DNA of 37,916 bases from Rhodanobacteraceae bacterium (GCA_025350865.1 JANXWZ010000084.1:1-37916), one strand, 5' to 3'. Shown: positions 16,361-24,816, numbered from the stretch's first letter. Translations and numbers: made by a program. The notes: a model not told the origin generated them from the letters alone.

Positions 16361-17182
16361 TTAGGACGCCGGGAACAGAAACTCCAAGACTTGATCGAAC
16401 CTTGCAGCCCAGGCATCTTCGCTGTGGACACCACTGGCAACCTTGACGAGCTGGAGATCGACCCCGGGTTTCCAGCCCTGCTGGACCAGCCGAAGATGCA
16501 GCAGTTCGGTATCCCGGACGTGTCGCGTCCCCTCCGATGTTCCAATATCGAGCCAAATTTTCGCTCGCCGGTCAGGATCGGCCTCAGCGACAAAGCCCAG
16601 GATGCTTCGCTGGTTCCACCATACGGACGGCGATATGACGGCCAGTTTGCCGAAGACTCCGGGGTATTCGAGGCCCAGGTACAGGGTGATCAAGCCACCG
16701 AGTGAGGAGCCTCCGAGAGCTGTATCCGATGCATTAGGAAAAGTCCGGAAGTTGCTGTCGATCCAAGGCTTAAGTTCTTCCACTAAAAGCTTGCCGTAGC
16801 GATGTCCCTCTCCTCCGCCGAGACGATAGTCCCGGGTTGGGGTGTACTCGGCCATACGGCGCATGCCGGTATTCCAGACGCCGACGAGGATGATGGGCTC
16901 GGCTTGGCCAGCCCAGTTGAGGGCATCGGCGGTGGTTCCGGCGCGCCAGGTGTGACCGGCGACATAGGAGGTGTCGGGGTCGAACAGGTTCTGGCCGTCG
17001 TGGAGGTAAAAGACGGGAAATCGGCGGTCGGGCTGCTGGTCATACTGTGGCGGCAGGTACACGGAGACTGTGCGGTCGTCCGGGAGGACAGCCGAGTGGA
17101 ACGAATAATTATGCAGGCGTTCGATGGGATGTTTCGCGGGAGGAAGCGGCTGGAAGACCGGCGCGGGGGGCGGACTAGGCAT
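16361..17182 (-). CDS. Alpha/beta-hydrolase esterase (esterase D / Fes-like family)
   Basis: The family hydrolyses acyl or siderophore-type esters. The product contains SVYLPPQYDQQPDRRFPVFY, LHDGQNLFDP, and the nucleophile elbow ALGGSSLGGLITLYLG with Ser in GSSLG, then ISPSVWW. The likely catalytic His is in VASGVHSEDAWAARF near the C-terminus. The start at 17182 (MPSPPPAPVF) is uncertain. The frame stays open to an ATG at 17302, but that extension looks non-coding and shows no signal peptide. It is divergent from the esterase at 17380, which begins the amidoligase cluster, so a shared control region is possible. Confidence 0.82.
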   Translation of the reverse strand: MPSPPPAPVFQPLPPAKHPIERLHNYSFHSAVLPDDRTVSVYLPPQYDQQPDRRFPVFYLHDGQNLFDPDTSYVAGHTWRAGTTADALNWAGQAEPIILVGVWNTGMRRMAEYTPTRDYRLGGGEGHRYGKLLVEELKPWIDSNFRTFPNASDTALGGSSLGGLITLYLGLEYPGVFGKLAVISPSVWWNQRSILGFVAEADPDRRAKIWLDIGTSEGTRHVRDTELLHLRLVQQGWKPGVDLQLVKVASGVHSEDAWAARFDQVLEFLFPAS

Positions 17183-17379
17183 GTGCTCCCAAAGGCCGGG
17201 TTTGTGGACCTGCGGCTGTGCGGTAGAGGTAGCGGAAACGGAATTCAACTGACGAAATACTCCAACTTCTGAACAGGTTTGGCCCGAATGCCAGTAAAAC
17301 ACGGGATTGCGCTAGGATTGCAACAGACTAGCAGAGAGACGCAGGAACTATCAGACGTTAGATGGCCGAGGTTGTGTGA

Positions 17380-18090
17380 ATGAAGCGTGAATATCATAAG
17401 TGGTTCTCCCCGCGCCTGGGCCGGGATATGGAACTGCTCATCTTCGGGCATGGCGGGCTTCCCGCGGTTGTGTTTCCGACCTCGTGCGGACGGTTCTTCG
17501 AGTTTGAGGATCGGGGTATGGTGGGCGCGATTGCCGGCGAGATTGAAGCAGGACGGGTTCAACTCTTCTGCGTGGATTCGGTGGACTCGGAAAGCTGGTA
17601 CAACCGAAGTGTTTCGGCACGCTGGCGCATCGCACGGCACATGCAGTATGAAGATTACGTGATGCACGAGGTTCTGCCTGTGGTACGAACGTTGAATGGC
17701 AACCCCCTGCTGGGGGCAGTTGGGTGCAGCTTTGGGGGGTATCACGCGGCCAACATCGCGTTGCGTCACCCGGATGTATTCACGGGATTCCTTTCGATGA
17801 GCGGCGCGTTCGATCTGTCGAATTTTCTCGGCGGGTACCACGATCAGGATTGCTACTTCAATCAGCCGACACAGTTTCTGCCCAATGTGACGGATTCCTG
17901 GTACCTGGACCGATACCGCCGCAACTCGTACATTTTGGCGACGGGCGAGCACGATCAATGTTGGAATCAGAATGAGCGGCTGGGCGGCATCATGCGGTCG
18001 AAGGGGATTCCGGTGAGGCTGGACGTTTGGGGAGACCGGACAGGGCACGACTGGCCGTGGTGGCACAAGATGATTCAGACGTATTTGTAG
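17380..18090 (+). CDS. Esterase-like alpha/beta hydrolase, first gene of the amidoligase cluster
   Basis: The 236-residue product resembles short bacterial esterases (COG4947-type): MKREYHKWFSPRLGRDMELL, the nucleophile motif GAVGCSFGGYHAANIALRHP (Ser in GCSFGG), and the C-terminal His in DRTGHDWPWWHKM. An acidic residue lies in LATGEHDQCWN. No signal peptide is visible, so it is probably cytoplasmic. The start has GAGG 8 nt upstream. The ATP-grasp gene follows after 40 nt. In this context it may hydrolyse an ester or release an activated intermediate of the product of the downstream ligases; this is inference. Confidence 0.85.
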   Translation: MKREYHKWFSPRLGRDMELLIFGHGGLPAVVFPTSCGRFFEFEDRGMVGAIAGEIEAGRVQLFCVDSVDSESWYNRSVSARWRIARHMQYEDYVMHEVLPVVRTLNGNPLLGAVGCSFGGYHAANIALRHPDVFTGFLSMSGAFDLSNFLGGYHDQDCYFNQPTQFLPNVTDSWYLDRYRRNSYILATGEHDQCWNQNERLGGIMRSKGIPVRLDVWGDRTGHDWPWWHKMIQTYL

Positions 18091-18130
18091 TTAGAGCAAG
18101 TTTCTCGGATTTATTAGGCAGGAGGCTTTG

Positions 18131-19111
18131 ATGAAGAAGATTGGCGTGTTGTTTGGGATGGAAAATACGTTTCCGGGTGCGCTGGTGGAGCGCATCAACT
18201 CGATGGAGATTGACGGAATCCAGGCGGAGTTTGTGAAGGTGGGCGGCGTTGAGATGGCGAAGCCGTGTCCTTACGCGGTGATTGTGGACCGCATCTCACA
18301 CGATATGCCGTTCTACAGGGCGTACCTGAAGAATGCGGCGCTGAGCGGGACGCAGGTGATCAACAACCCGTTCTGGTGGTCGGCGGACGACAAGTTTTTC
18401 AACTACGCGCTGGCCTCGAAGCTGGGAGTCGCGGTGCCGCGGACGGCGCTGATTCCGCATAAGAAGTTTCCGCCGCAGATTACGGAAAAGTCGCTGCGGA
18501 ACCTTGAGTTCCCGCTCGATTGGAAGGCGATCTTCGACTACGTGAAATTCCCGGCCTTCCTGAAGCCGCACGACGGCGGCGGCTGGCGCGACGTCTTCCA
18601 CTTGCACAACGAGCAGGAGTTCTTCCACGCTTACGATCAAACCCGCGACCTCTGCATGACGCTACAGGCGGCGGTGAAGTTCAAGGAATATTTCCGTTGC
18701 TACGTGGTGGGCCAGACGGACGTCCACATCATGCCGTATGACCCCAGCCGCCCGCACGCCGAGCGGTATGTGATGGACCCGCCGAAGTATCAGGCGAAGC
18801 TGCTGGCGAGGGTGAAGAAGGATGCTCTGACGCTGTGCCGCGCGCTGGGGTATGACCTGAATACGGTTGAGTTCGCGGTGGAGGACGGGATCCCTTACGC
18901 GATCGACTTCATGAATCCGGCACCGGATGCGGATATTCATTCGGTGGGCAAAGAAAATTTTGAGTGGATCGTGGATAAGGTTGCGAAGCTGGCCGTGAAG
19001 AAGGCTCAAAAGCCGGTGCAGAGCGAATTGCGGTGGGCTGGGTTCTTGAACGGTGAAGCGGCGAAAGCTCCTACTAAGAAAGCTGTAACCAAGAAATCGA
19101 CAAAGCGATAG
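18131..19111 (+). CDS. ATP-grasp ligase (RimK-like), amidoligase cluster
   Basis: ATP-grasp enzymes couple a carboxylate to an amine through an acyl-phosphate. The 326-residue product has the ATP-binding segment VKFPAFLKPHDGGGWRDVFH (Lys and Gly-rich loop), a strand EYFRCYVVGQTDVHIM, and metal-binding residues in LNTVEFAVEDGIPYAIDFMN followed by PAPDAD. The N-terminal domain (KKIGVLFGMENTFPGALVER) is the usual pre-ATP-grasp fold. The last 20 residues form a Lys-rich tail (TKKAVTKKSTKR). The ATG at 18131 has GGAGG 5 nt upstream. The gene lies 27 nt before the GCS2 ligase. The substrate is unknown. Confidence 0.85.
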   Translation: MKKIGVLFGMENTFPGALVERINSMEIDGIQAEFVKVGGVEMAKPCPYAVIVDRISHDMPFYRAYLKNAALSGTQVINNPFWWSADDKFFNYALASKLGVAVPRTALIPHKKFPPQITEKSLRNLEFPLDWKAIFDYVKFPAFLKPHDGGGWRDVFHLHNEQEFFHAYDQTRDLCMTLQAAVKFKEYFRCYVVGQTDVHIMPYDPSRPHAERYVMDPPKYQAKLLARVKKDALTLCRALGYDLNTVEFAVEDGIPYAIDFMNPAPDADIHSVGKENFEWIVDKVAKLAVKKAQKPVQSELRWAGFLNGEAAKAPTKKAVTKKSTKR

Positions 19112-19138
19112 CGGAATTCGACCGGGCCACGGAGGCAT

Positions 19139-20242
19139 ATGCGACCAACATTCACGCTAGGGATTGAAGAGGAATACCAGACCATCGACCCTGAAACCCG
19201 CGACCTGCGTTCGCATATTGCGACTGAGATGCTGGAACAGGGGAAGATTCGGCTGGAAGAGCGGGTGAAGGCCGAGATGCATCAGTCGGTCATCGAGGTG
19301 GGTACCCGCATTTGCAAAAACATTCAGGAGGCGCAGGAAGACCTCTTCGACCTGCGCCGGAATATGATTCGGCTGGCCGAGGAAAATGGGCTCGTGCTGG
19401 TTGCCGGGGCTACGCATCCGTTTGCCGATTGGCGAGCGCAGGAGATTTATCCCGACCCGCGGTATGACAAGGTGGTCGAAGATTTGCAACTTGTCGCCCG
19501 CTCGAACCTGATCTTCGGACTGCATGTCCATGTCGGCGTTGAGGATAAGGAATCGGCGATTCGGATCATGAATTCGCTGCGGTATTTTTTGCCGCACATC
19601 CTTGCGTTGTCGACCAACTCACCGTTCTGGTTGGGGATGGAAACGGGGTACAAGAGCTACCGGGCGAAGGTGTTTGAGAACTTTCCGCGTACCAATCTGC
19701 CGGATTACTTTGCCAGCTATTCCGACTTCGAGAGCTACGTTAACCTGCTGATCAAGACGAACTGCATCGATAACGCAAAGAAAATCTGGTGGGATATCCG
19801 GCCGCATCCGTTCTTCTCGACCGTTGAGGTTCGGGCTTGCGATATTCCACTGCGGGCGCAGGAGTCGATCGCAATCGCTGCGCTGATTCAGGCGACGGCA
19901 TGCAAGCTGTGGCATCTTCACGCGCGCAACATCGACTATCGGCAGTACTCCCGACCGTTGCTGATGGAAAACAAGTTCCGCGCTGTCCGTTATGGTCTTG
20001 ATGGGAAGATGATCGACTTCGGCAAACAGATCGAGGTTCCGGTCCGCGACCTGATTGTGGAATACCTGGCGTTTATTGATGACGTGGTGGATGAACTTGG
20101 CTGCCGTAAGGAAATCGAATACATCCACACGATGCTGGAGCGCGGCTCTGGTGCCGACAGGCAACTAAAGGTATTTAGGGAGACGGGAAGCCTCCGCGCC
20201 GTGGTGGATTACATGGCCGAGGAGACCAAAGCCGACCTGTAG
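19139..20242 (+). CDS. Carboxylate-amine ligase, GCS2 (YbdK) family
   Basis: GCS2 proteins are glutamine-synthetase-fold ligases related to plant-type glutamate-cysteine ligase and often act in gamma-glutamyl bond formation. The 367-residue product opens TFTLGIEEEYQTIDPETRDL and has MHQSVIEVGTRICKN, NLIFGLHVHVGVEDKE, LALSTNSPFWLG, and IRPHPFFSTVEVRACDIPLR, all in family order. GGAGG lies directly upstream (19131-19135). The partner substrates cannot be read from the sequence. Its position between an ATP-grasp ligase and an aminopeptidase implies it builds an amide bond in a small peptide-like product. Confidence 0.93.
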   Translation: MRPTFTLGIEEEYQTIDPETRDLRSHIATEMLEQGKIRLEERVKAEMHQSVIEVGTRICKNIQEAQEDLFDLRRNMIRLAEENGLVLVAGATHPFADWRAQEIYPDPRYDKVVEDLQLVARSNLIFGLHVHVGVEDKESAIRIMNSLRYFLPHILALSTNSPFWLGMETGYKSYRAKVFENFPRTNLPDYFASYSDFESYVNLLIKTNCIDNAKKIWWDIRPHPFFSTVEVRACDIPLRAQESIAIAALIQATACKLWHLHARNIDYRQYSRPLLMENKFRAVRYGLDGKMIDFGKQIEVPVRDLIVEYLAFIDDVVDELGCRKEIEYIHTMLERGSGADRQLKVFRETGSLRAVVDYMAEETKADL

Positions 20243-20264
20243 TCGCGAGCCAAAACGAAGGTAA

Positions 20265-20291
20265 CTGCCGCGGGAAAAGGGCAGCTTTTTT
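20265..20291 (+). terminator. Possible weak terminator inside the amidoligase cluster
   Basis: CTGCC (20265-20269) pairs with GGCAG (20280-20284), followed within two bases by six T. The stem is short, so read-through is likely. It lies between the GCS2 and M29 genes and may set lower expression of the downstream pair. Confidence 0.4.
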
Positions 20292-20316
20292 AGGGCAAAC
20301 GATTTATCCTCATTAA

Positions 20317-21426
20317 ATGTCGATGAATGCCACTGCGCACCCCGCCGTCACGGAGCAGCCTACCGTTTCGCCCGTTGAGCACGCCTCCCACTTCACCGAC
20401 CTGCTAGGCGTGCCGTTCCCGCGGGAGTTTTCCGAAGGGGCACGGAATGCCGTGACGACGTGCCTGAAGATTCAGGCCGACCAAAAAGTTACGCTGATTA
20501 CCGATCTGAGCTGTCTTGCGATTGCGGCTTCGATGGCACTGGAGCTTGCTGCCATTGGCTGTACCTGGAACGCCTTTGTACTCGAAGAACTGGCAGCGCG
20601 TCCGCTGACGGGTATGCCGCAGGCCGTTCTGGACGACATGGAATCGTCCCAGGTGAGCATTTTTGCGGTTGAAGTGCAGAAGAACGAATTGCTGAGCCGG
20701 ATGCAGATGACTGACGTGGTGAACCGTCGCCGCATGCGTCATGCGCACATGGTCAACATCACGCCGGAGATCATGACGCAGGGGATGCGGGCCGACTTCA
20801 ATGCGGTGGATAAACTGAGCCAGGCAGTGCTCGACAAGGTTCGCAAGGCGACTTACGTCCGTGCAACAACGCCTGCCGGTACGGATATCCACGCGCAGAT
20901 GAACCCGGACTATCGCTGGTTCAAGACCTCCGGGATCATCAGCCAGGAGAAGTGGGGCAACCTGCCGGGTGGCGAATGCTTCACCGCTCCGGGTGAGGTA
21001 AACGGTGTCTTTGTCGTGGACGGTGTGGTCGGCGACTTCCTGTGCAAGGAGTACGGTCTGCTGGACAAGCAGCCTCTCACGATTTCGATTGAAAGCAACC
21101 GTATCGTCAAGGTCAGTTCCGAGAACAAGAAGCTGGAACAGGACTTCTGGGCGTACACCCATACCGATGAAAACTCGGACCGCGTGGGCGAGTTCGCGAT
21201 TGGGACCAACATTGGGGTCGACCATGTGATCGGGAACATCCTGCAGGATGAGAAGTTTCCCGGCGTCCACATTGCCTTCGGCGATCCATACGGCGCGCAC
21301 ACGGGTGCGAAGTGGAAGTCGTCGACGCATATCGACGTGGTTGGGCTGCGCTTCAACATCTGGCTGGGCAATGCGGATGGCGAAGAGCAGATTATGCGGG
21401 ACGGCGATTTTCTGATCGAGGGCTAA
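20317..21426 (+). CDS. M29 family aminopeptidase (AmpS/PepS-like)
   Basis: M29 enzymes are two-metal aminopeptidases. The 369-residue product carries the expected ligands: Glu-220 in NLPGGECFTAP, Glu-292 in VGEFAIGTN, His-318 in VHIAFGD, and His-338 and Asp-340 in SSTHIDVV. Family members usually have EEVFTAP where this has GGECFTAP. No signal peptide is visible. No Shine-Dalgarno is seen before the ATG. It lies 74 nt after the GCS2 gene, past a weak terminator, and before the second ATP-grasp-like gene. It could trim or recycle the peptide made by the ligases. Confidence 0.87.
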   Translation: MSMNATAHPAVTEQPTVSPVEHASHFTDLLGVPFPREFSEGARNAVTTCLKIQADQKVTLITDLSCLAIAASMALELAAIGCTWNAFVLEELAARPLTGMPQAVLDDMESSQVSIFAVEVQKNELLSRMQMTDVVNRRRMRHAHMVNITPEIMTQGMRADFNAVDKLSQAVLDKVRKATYVRATTPAGTDIHAQMNPDYRWFKTSGIISQEKWGNLPGGECFTAPGEVNGVFVVDGVVGDFLCKEYGLLDKQPLTISIESNRIVKVSSENKKLEQDFWAYTHTDENSDRVGEFAIGTNIGVDHVIGNILQDEKFPGVHIAFGDPYGAHTGAKWKSSTHIDVVGLRFNIWLGNADGEEQIMRDGDFLIEG

Positions 21427-21439
21427 TCACCCTTCCGCG

Positions 21440-21472
21440 GTCATTCTGAGCATAGCGCCGAGGCGCCGAGTC
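21440..21472. repeat. Degenerate copy of the interspersed 3'-end repeat
   Basis: GTCATTCTGAGCATAGCGCC begins 13 nt after the M29 stop and then diverges into a GCGCCGAGGCGCC palindrome. The first 14 bases equal those of the copy at 4869. Confidence 0.45.
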
Positions 21473-21535
21473 GCAGAAACTCGCTCGAGACCGGCTAGAA
21501 TTCAACCAGAATCTAGCTCAAAGGTGACTGACCCG

Positions 21536-22750
21536 ATGCTGCAACCGTTTCGAAATGATTTCAATCAGCGGCAGTTCACGCCCGAACGTTACGCCGCGCT
21601 CCAGTCGCGGCTAGAAGAGCGGACCCGCACCAGCATCGACTTCCGCATCTGCGAGACGCCCTGCTTTTTCTCTCGCGAGCTGATTGAGCAAATTGCTGAC
21701 ACTGGCCGGGTTCTCACCCATCAACTGATCGACAGCCCGGAGTATCTGCAGGCGTCAGATGCTGCCATCCCGGATCGCTTTCGCGTCCCGAATGATAATC
21801 CGCGGCCCAACTTCATGACGGCTGACTTTGGCCTGGTGCGCGGCGAGGACGGAGAGTTCCACCCGAAGCTGGTGGAGTTGCAGGCGTTTCCCTCGATCTT
21901 CGGCTACCAGGACATTCTCTGCGAGGAGTACATCCGTGTTTACGGGCTAGATCGGGAGCTGGACTGGCGGTTTGGGGGGCTCGACGGGGACGGTTACTGG
22001 AAACTGATGGGCCGGACGATTGTCGGCGATCATGATCCTGAGAATGTCGTTCTTACGGAGGTCGAACCCGAAACGCAGAAGACGCGTCCCGATTTCAACG
22101 TATATGAAGACAAGCTGGGCATCACGACCGTGGATATCGCCAAGCTGAAGAAGGAAGGGAATCGCCTCTCCTACGAACGGCGCGGCAAGTGGGTGCCTAT
22201 CGAGCGAATTTACAACCGTGCCATCGTCGACGAGATCGAGCGCAAGAAGATCGAGCCCGCCTTCGACTACCGTGACGAGCTCCAGGTGGAGTGGGCGGGC
22301 CAGCCGAACTGGTATTTCCGTATCAGCAAGTTTTCGTTGCCTTATCTCGACCATCCGTCGGTGCCGGCCTGCGTCTTCCTCGACGACTGGTTCGATGGTG
22401 AGCGGGAGGGCATCCCCGAGGATCGCGAGCGACTGCTGCTAAAGCCGCTGTACTCGTTCGCGGGGAAGGGCATCCAGTTTGCGCCGACCGATGCCGACCT
22501 CATTGCCATCCCGCGGGCCGAGCGCCACGACTATCTGCTGCAGGAGCGGATGAAGTTTGAGCCAGTGATCGCGACGCCACACGGGCCGACCCAGGCGGAA
22601 ATTCGTGTGCTGTATGTGTGGCCGGAGGGTGCGCCGGAGATGTCGCCGGTGACTAGCCTGGTCCGGTTGGGTCGCGGCCTGATGATGGGGGTGGACCATA
22701 ACCGGAATCAGGCGTGGGTCGGGGGTTCGGCGGCGTTATTTCCGCACTAG
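21536..22750 (+). CDS. Divergent ATP-grasp-like protein of unknown function, amidoligase cluster
   Basis: I do not recognise a named family for this 404-residue protein. Its C-terminal half has ATP-grasp features: RLLLKPLYSFAGKGIQFAPT (Lys and Gly-rich loop), YLLQERMKFEP, and ending in a Gly-rich RLGRGLMMGVDHNRN. The N-terminal half has several Glu-rich conserved-looking segments (HPKLVELQAFPSIFGYQD) that recall glutathionylspermidine-synthase-like proteins. The ATG at 21536 is preferred to the GTG at 21524 because AGGTG then lies 9 nt upstream. It is the last gene of the cluster and probably adds a further carboxylate-amine bond. Function is inferred from fold-like motifs and context only. 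Confidence 0.7.
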   Translation: MLQPFRNDFNQRQFTPERYAALQSRLEERTRTSIDFRICETPCFFSRELIEQIADTGRVLTHQLIDSPEYLQASDAAIPDRFRVPNDNPRPNFMTADFGLVRGEDGEFHPKLVELQAFPSIFGYQDILCEEYIRVYGLDRELDWRFGGLDGDGYWKLMGRTIVGDHDPENVVLTEVEPETQKTRPDFNVYEDKLGITTVDIAKLKKEGNRLSYERRGKWVPIERIYNRAIVDEIERKKIEPAFDYRDELQVEWAGQPNWYFRISKFSLPYLDHPSVPACVFLDDWFDGEREGIPEDRERLLLKPLYSFAGKGIQFAPTDADLIAIPRAERHDYLLQERMKFEPVIATPHGPTQAEIRVLYVWPEGAPEMSPVTSLVRLGRGLMMGVDHNRNQAWVGGSAALFPH

Positions 22751-22881
22751 TTTTCCTCATGTGAATCGAAGGTCACACCGATGTACCCCAATAGGGTTAT
22801 TCCTGTTCGCTATGGGTACGGTACACTTTGTCGGATACGGGAAATAACAACTCGGCGTAGCCTAGTTTGACGAGGATGTTT

Positions 22882-23217
22882 ATGAGCGCCAGAAGTTCCG
22901 CCGTAGCAGTTACCGACCAAGTCCGAACCGCAGTGCGCTTCCCCATGAAGCTGGCGCTCCAGGTATCGACCCCGGATGGAATCATCGGGGCGGTTACCGA
23001 AAATATCTCTGCGAATGGAATTTTGTTCACTGCCAAGACGCTGCCACCGGTGGACAGCCGAATTGAGTTCACGATCAAAATGCCGGCCGCAGTGATGGGA
23101 CGATCTGATGATTTGCTGATTCAGTGCGTCGGACGCGTTGTACGGCACCAATGGCAGGGCGATGAAGGCCAGGCGGCGGCCATCATCGACGAATACTTTA
23201 TTGAGGGCTTGGGATGA
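22882..23217 (+). CDS. PilZ domain protein
   Basis: PilZ domains bind cyclic di-GMP. The 111-residue product is a single PilZ domain with the RxxxR motif (RTAVR) near residues 16-20 and the NxSxxG motif (NISANG) after VTE, so ligand binding is expected. The ATG at 22882 has GAGG 6 nt upstream; the ATG at 22876 and a TTG at 22867 are less likely. The gene overlaps the following response regulator by 4 nt, so the two are co-translated. This suggests that a cyclic di-GMP signal and the regulator act together. Confidence 0.88.
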   Translation: MSARSSAVAVTDQVRTAVRFPMKLALQVSTPDGIIGAVTENISANGILFTAKTLPPVDSRIEFTIKMPAAVMGRSDDLLIQCVGRVVRHQWQGDEGQAAAIIDEYFIEGLG

Positions 23218-24005
23218 CCGTGGTAGATATCAGTTCGAACGAGCAGATCGAAGTCGATGAGGAATCGTCTGAAGAGACACCGGCGATACGCATTATCCTC
23301 GCGGATTCTCAGGCCATTTACCGAGTCGGCATGAGGAAAGTGTTTGCGCTGGAAGACGACATTCGCGTCGTCGCCCAGGCGGAGACGTTGGCCAATCTGT
23401 ACGCCGCACTGGTCCGGTTCCCCACCGATGTGGTGTTTATTGAAGGTGCGTTGATCTCCGGCACGGTGGATTCAATCCCCGAGCTGGTACGCCGTGCACC
23501 TGAAGCCAAGATTATTGTGCAGGTGAGCGAAAGCGACGAATCGAACACGGTCGAACTCTACCGCAGGGGCGTCCGCGGAGTCGTGCCGCGGTCGATTTCG
23601 CCTGATCTTTTGATCAAGTGCGTACGAAAGATCGCGGACGGCGAAACCTGGATCGACAACCAAAGCATCAGCTGGGTGATCGAGGCGTACCGCTCGCAGG
23701 CGACCACGCTGACAAATCCGCGCACGCAGCCAAAGCTCTCTAAGAAAGAGCTTGCGATCATCAGCTGCATTACACGCGGCATGCGCAACAAGGAGATCGC
23801 CTATCAGATCGGAACCACGGAGCAGGTGATCAAGAACTACCTGCGCAAGGTCTACGACAAGCTTGGGGTGTCCGACCGGCTTGAGCTGGCGCTGTACTGC
23901 CTGCACCATCAGCTCTTGAAGAAGTACGACCAGGAGAGTGAGGCACATGACGGCGCTCACGCTTCGGATCCGGCTGAAAGCATGATGCTGGCTCGCGCCA
24001 AGTAG
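23214..24005 (+). CDS. NarL/FixJ-type regulator with an atypical receiver
   Basis: The 263-residue product has a receiver domain (about 24-140) and a LuxR-type helix-turn-helix (about 175-235: LSKKELAIISCITRGMRNKE, then IAYQIGTTEQVIKNYLRKVY). In the receiver, the phosphoacceptor Asp expected in the strand DVVLLD is Glu-77 (DVVFIEG), the acidic pair VDD is ADS (30-32), and the late conserved Lys appears as Arg-126. The domain is therefore unlikely to be phosphorylated normally and may be locked or respond to another signal. No histidine kinase gene is adjacent. It starts inside the stop of the PilZ gene (GATGA). Confidence 0.9.
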   Translation: MTVVDISSNEQIEVDEESSEETPAIRIILADSQAIYRVGMRKVFALEDDIRVVAQAETLANLYAALVRFPTDVVFIEGALISGTVDSIPELVRRAPEAKIIVQVSESDESNTVELYRRGVRGVVPRSISPDLLIKCVRKIADGETWIDNQSISWVIEAYRSQATTLTNPRTQPKLSKKELAIISCITRGMRNKEIAYQIGTTEQVIKNYLRKVYDKLGVSDRLELALYCLHHQLLKKYDQESEAHDGAHASDPAESMMLARAK

Positions 24006-24082
24006 GCGGGCGGATTTGTTGAATGGTTGCTCGTAGACGGCTCGGCGGCGAATTTCGCGAAGATGTGCCGCCGCCGGAAAGG

Positions 24083-24115
24083 CAACTACGGAGATTCTGG
24101 CTTCGCCAGAATGAC
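24083..24115. repeat. 33-bp palindromic interspersed repeat, copy B
   Basis: CAACTACGGAGATTCTGGCT, then TCGCCAGAATGAC. The central inverted repeat ATTCTGGC/GCCAGAAT is perfect with a TTC-type loop. It lies 77 nt after the regulator gene. Similarity to copy C extends upstream (CCGCC.GAAAG.). Confidence 0.88.
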
Positions 24116-24161
24116 GGCTTTGGTTGGTTTGGCCTTATAGCAATTTGGAATTCGATTTAAC

Positions 24162-24202
24162 AGAACAACTGGCCTCGAGCATAGCTCGAGACCAGTTGTT
24201 CT
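24162..24202. repeat. 18-bp inverted repeat forming a long hairpin
   Basis: Arms at 24162-24179 (AGAACAACTGGCCTCGAG) and 24185-24202 match at 17 of 18 positions, with a 5-nt loop. It sits between the convergent ends of the regulator gene and yceI. No T-tract follows on either strand, so it is at most a Rho-independent terminator of unusual form, or a REP-like or mRNA-protecting element. Confidence 0.7.
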
Positions 24203-24216
24203 GGTGCGGGACTGAA

Positions 24217-24816
24217 TTAGGGCAGTTTGTCCATTTCGACGTCGATCGACATGGAGACCTCGTCGCCGATTGCGGCGTTGACGGCACCGGCATTGGCGCC
24301 GAAGCCGAAGTCCTTGCGGCTGAGGGTACCGCTGGCGGAGAAGCCGCTGCGGGTCACGCCCTTGGCGTCAGTCTGGGGAGCCGAAGGGCCATCGAGCGTG
24401 AGGGTGACGGGCTTGGTGACGCCGGCGAGGGTCAGGTCGCCCTTCATCATCCACTTGCTGCCATCCTTGTAGACGGAGGTCGACTTGAAGGCCATGGTGG
24501 GGTTCTTTTCGATGTCGAAGAAGGCGGGCGACTTGAGGTGCTTGTCGCGAGCGGCTTCGTTGGTGCTGACGGACGTGGCGTCGATGGTCGTTTCCACCGA
24601 GGACTTGGTCATGTCCTTTTCGTTAAGGATGACGGTGCCGCTGGGATGGGTGAAGTGGCCACGCACATTCGACACGCCGAGGTGGCGAACTTTGAACTCA
24701 ATTCCGGAGTGGACCGGGTCGATCTTCCAGGTCGAGGTCTGCGCGGAAGCTGCCGCGGACAACAACGTTGCCGTGAGAATCAGGGACGTTGTACGGAACG
24801 ATTTCACGATATTCAA
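24217..24816 (-). CDS. YceI family periplasmic protein
   Basis: YceI proteins are lipocalin-like and bind polyisoprenoid lipids; in several bacteria they respond to stress or pH. The 199-residue product has a signal peptide (SLILTATLLSAAASAQ), then the family opening WKIDPVHSGIEFKVRHLGVS, and further on GDLTLAGVTKPVTL and LSRKDFGFG. The start is set at TTG 24816 because AGAGG lies 8 nt upstream. GTG at 24807 would give a more ordinary N-terminus (MKSFRTTS), and an ORF open to 25002 is mostly 5' leader. Confidence 0.9.
   Translation of the reverse strand: MNIVKSFRTTSLILTATLLSAAASAQTSTWKIDPVHSGIEFKVRHLGVSNVRGHFTHPSGTVILNEKDMTKSSVETTIDATSVSTNEAARDKHLKSPAFFDIEKNPTMAFKSTSVYKDGSKWMMKGDLTLAGVTKPVTLTLDGPSAPQTDAKGVTRSGFSASGTLSRKDFGFGANAGAVNAAIGDEVSMSIDVEMDKLP

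Noticed and set aside
20404..21330. Minus-strand open frame of 308 codons
   Set aside because: Antisense shadow of the M29 aminopeptidase gene; His/Arg-rich composition typical of a reverse frame.
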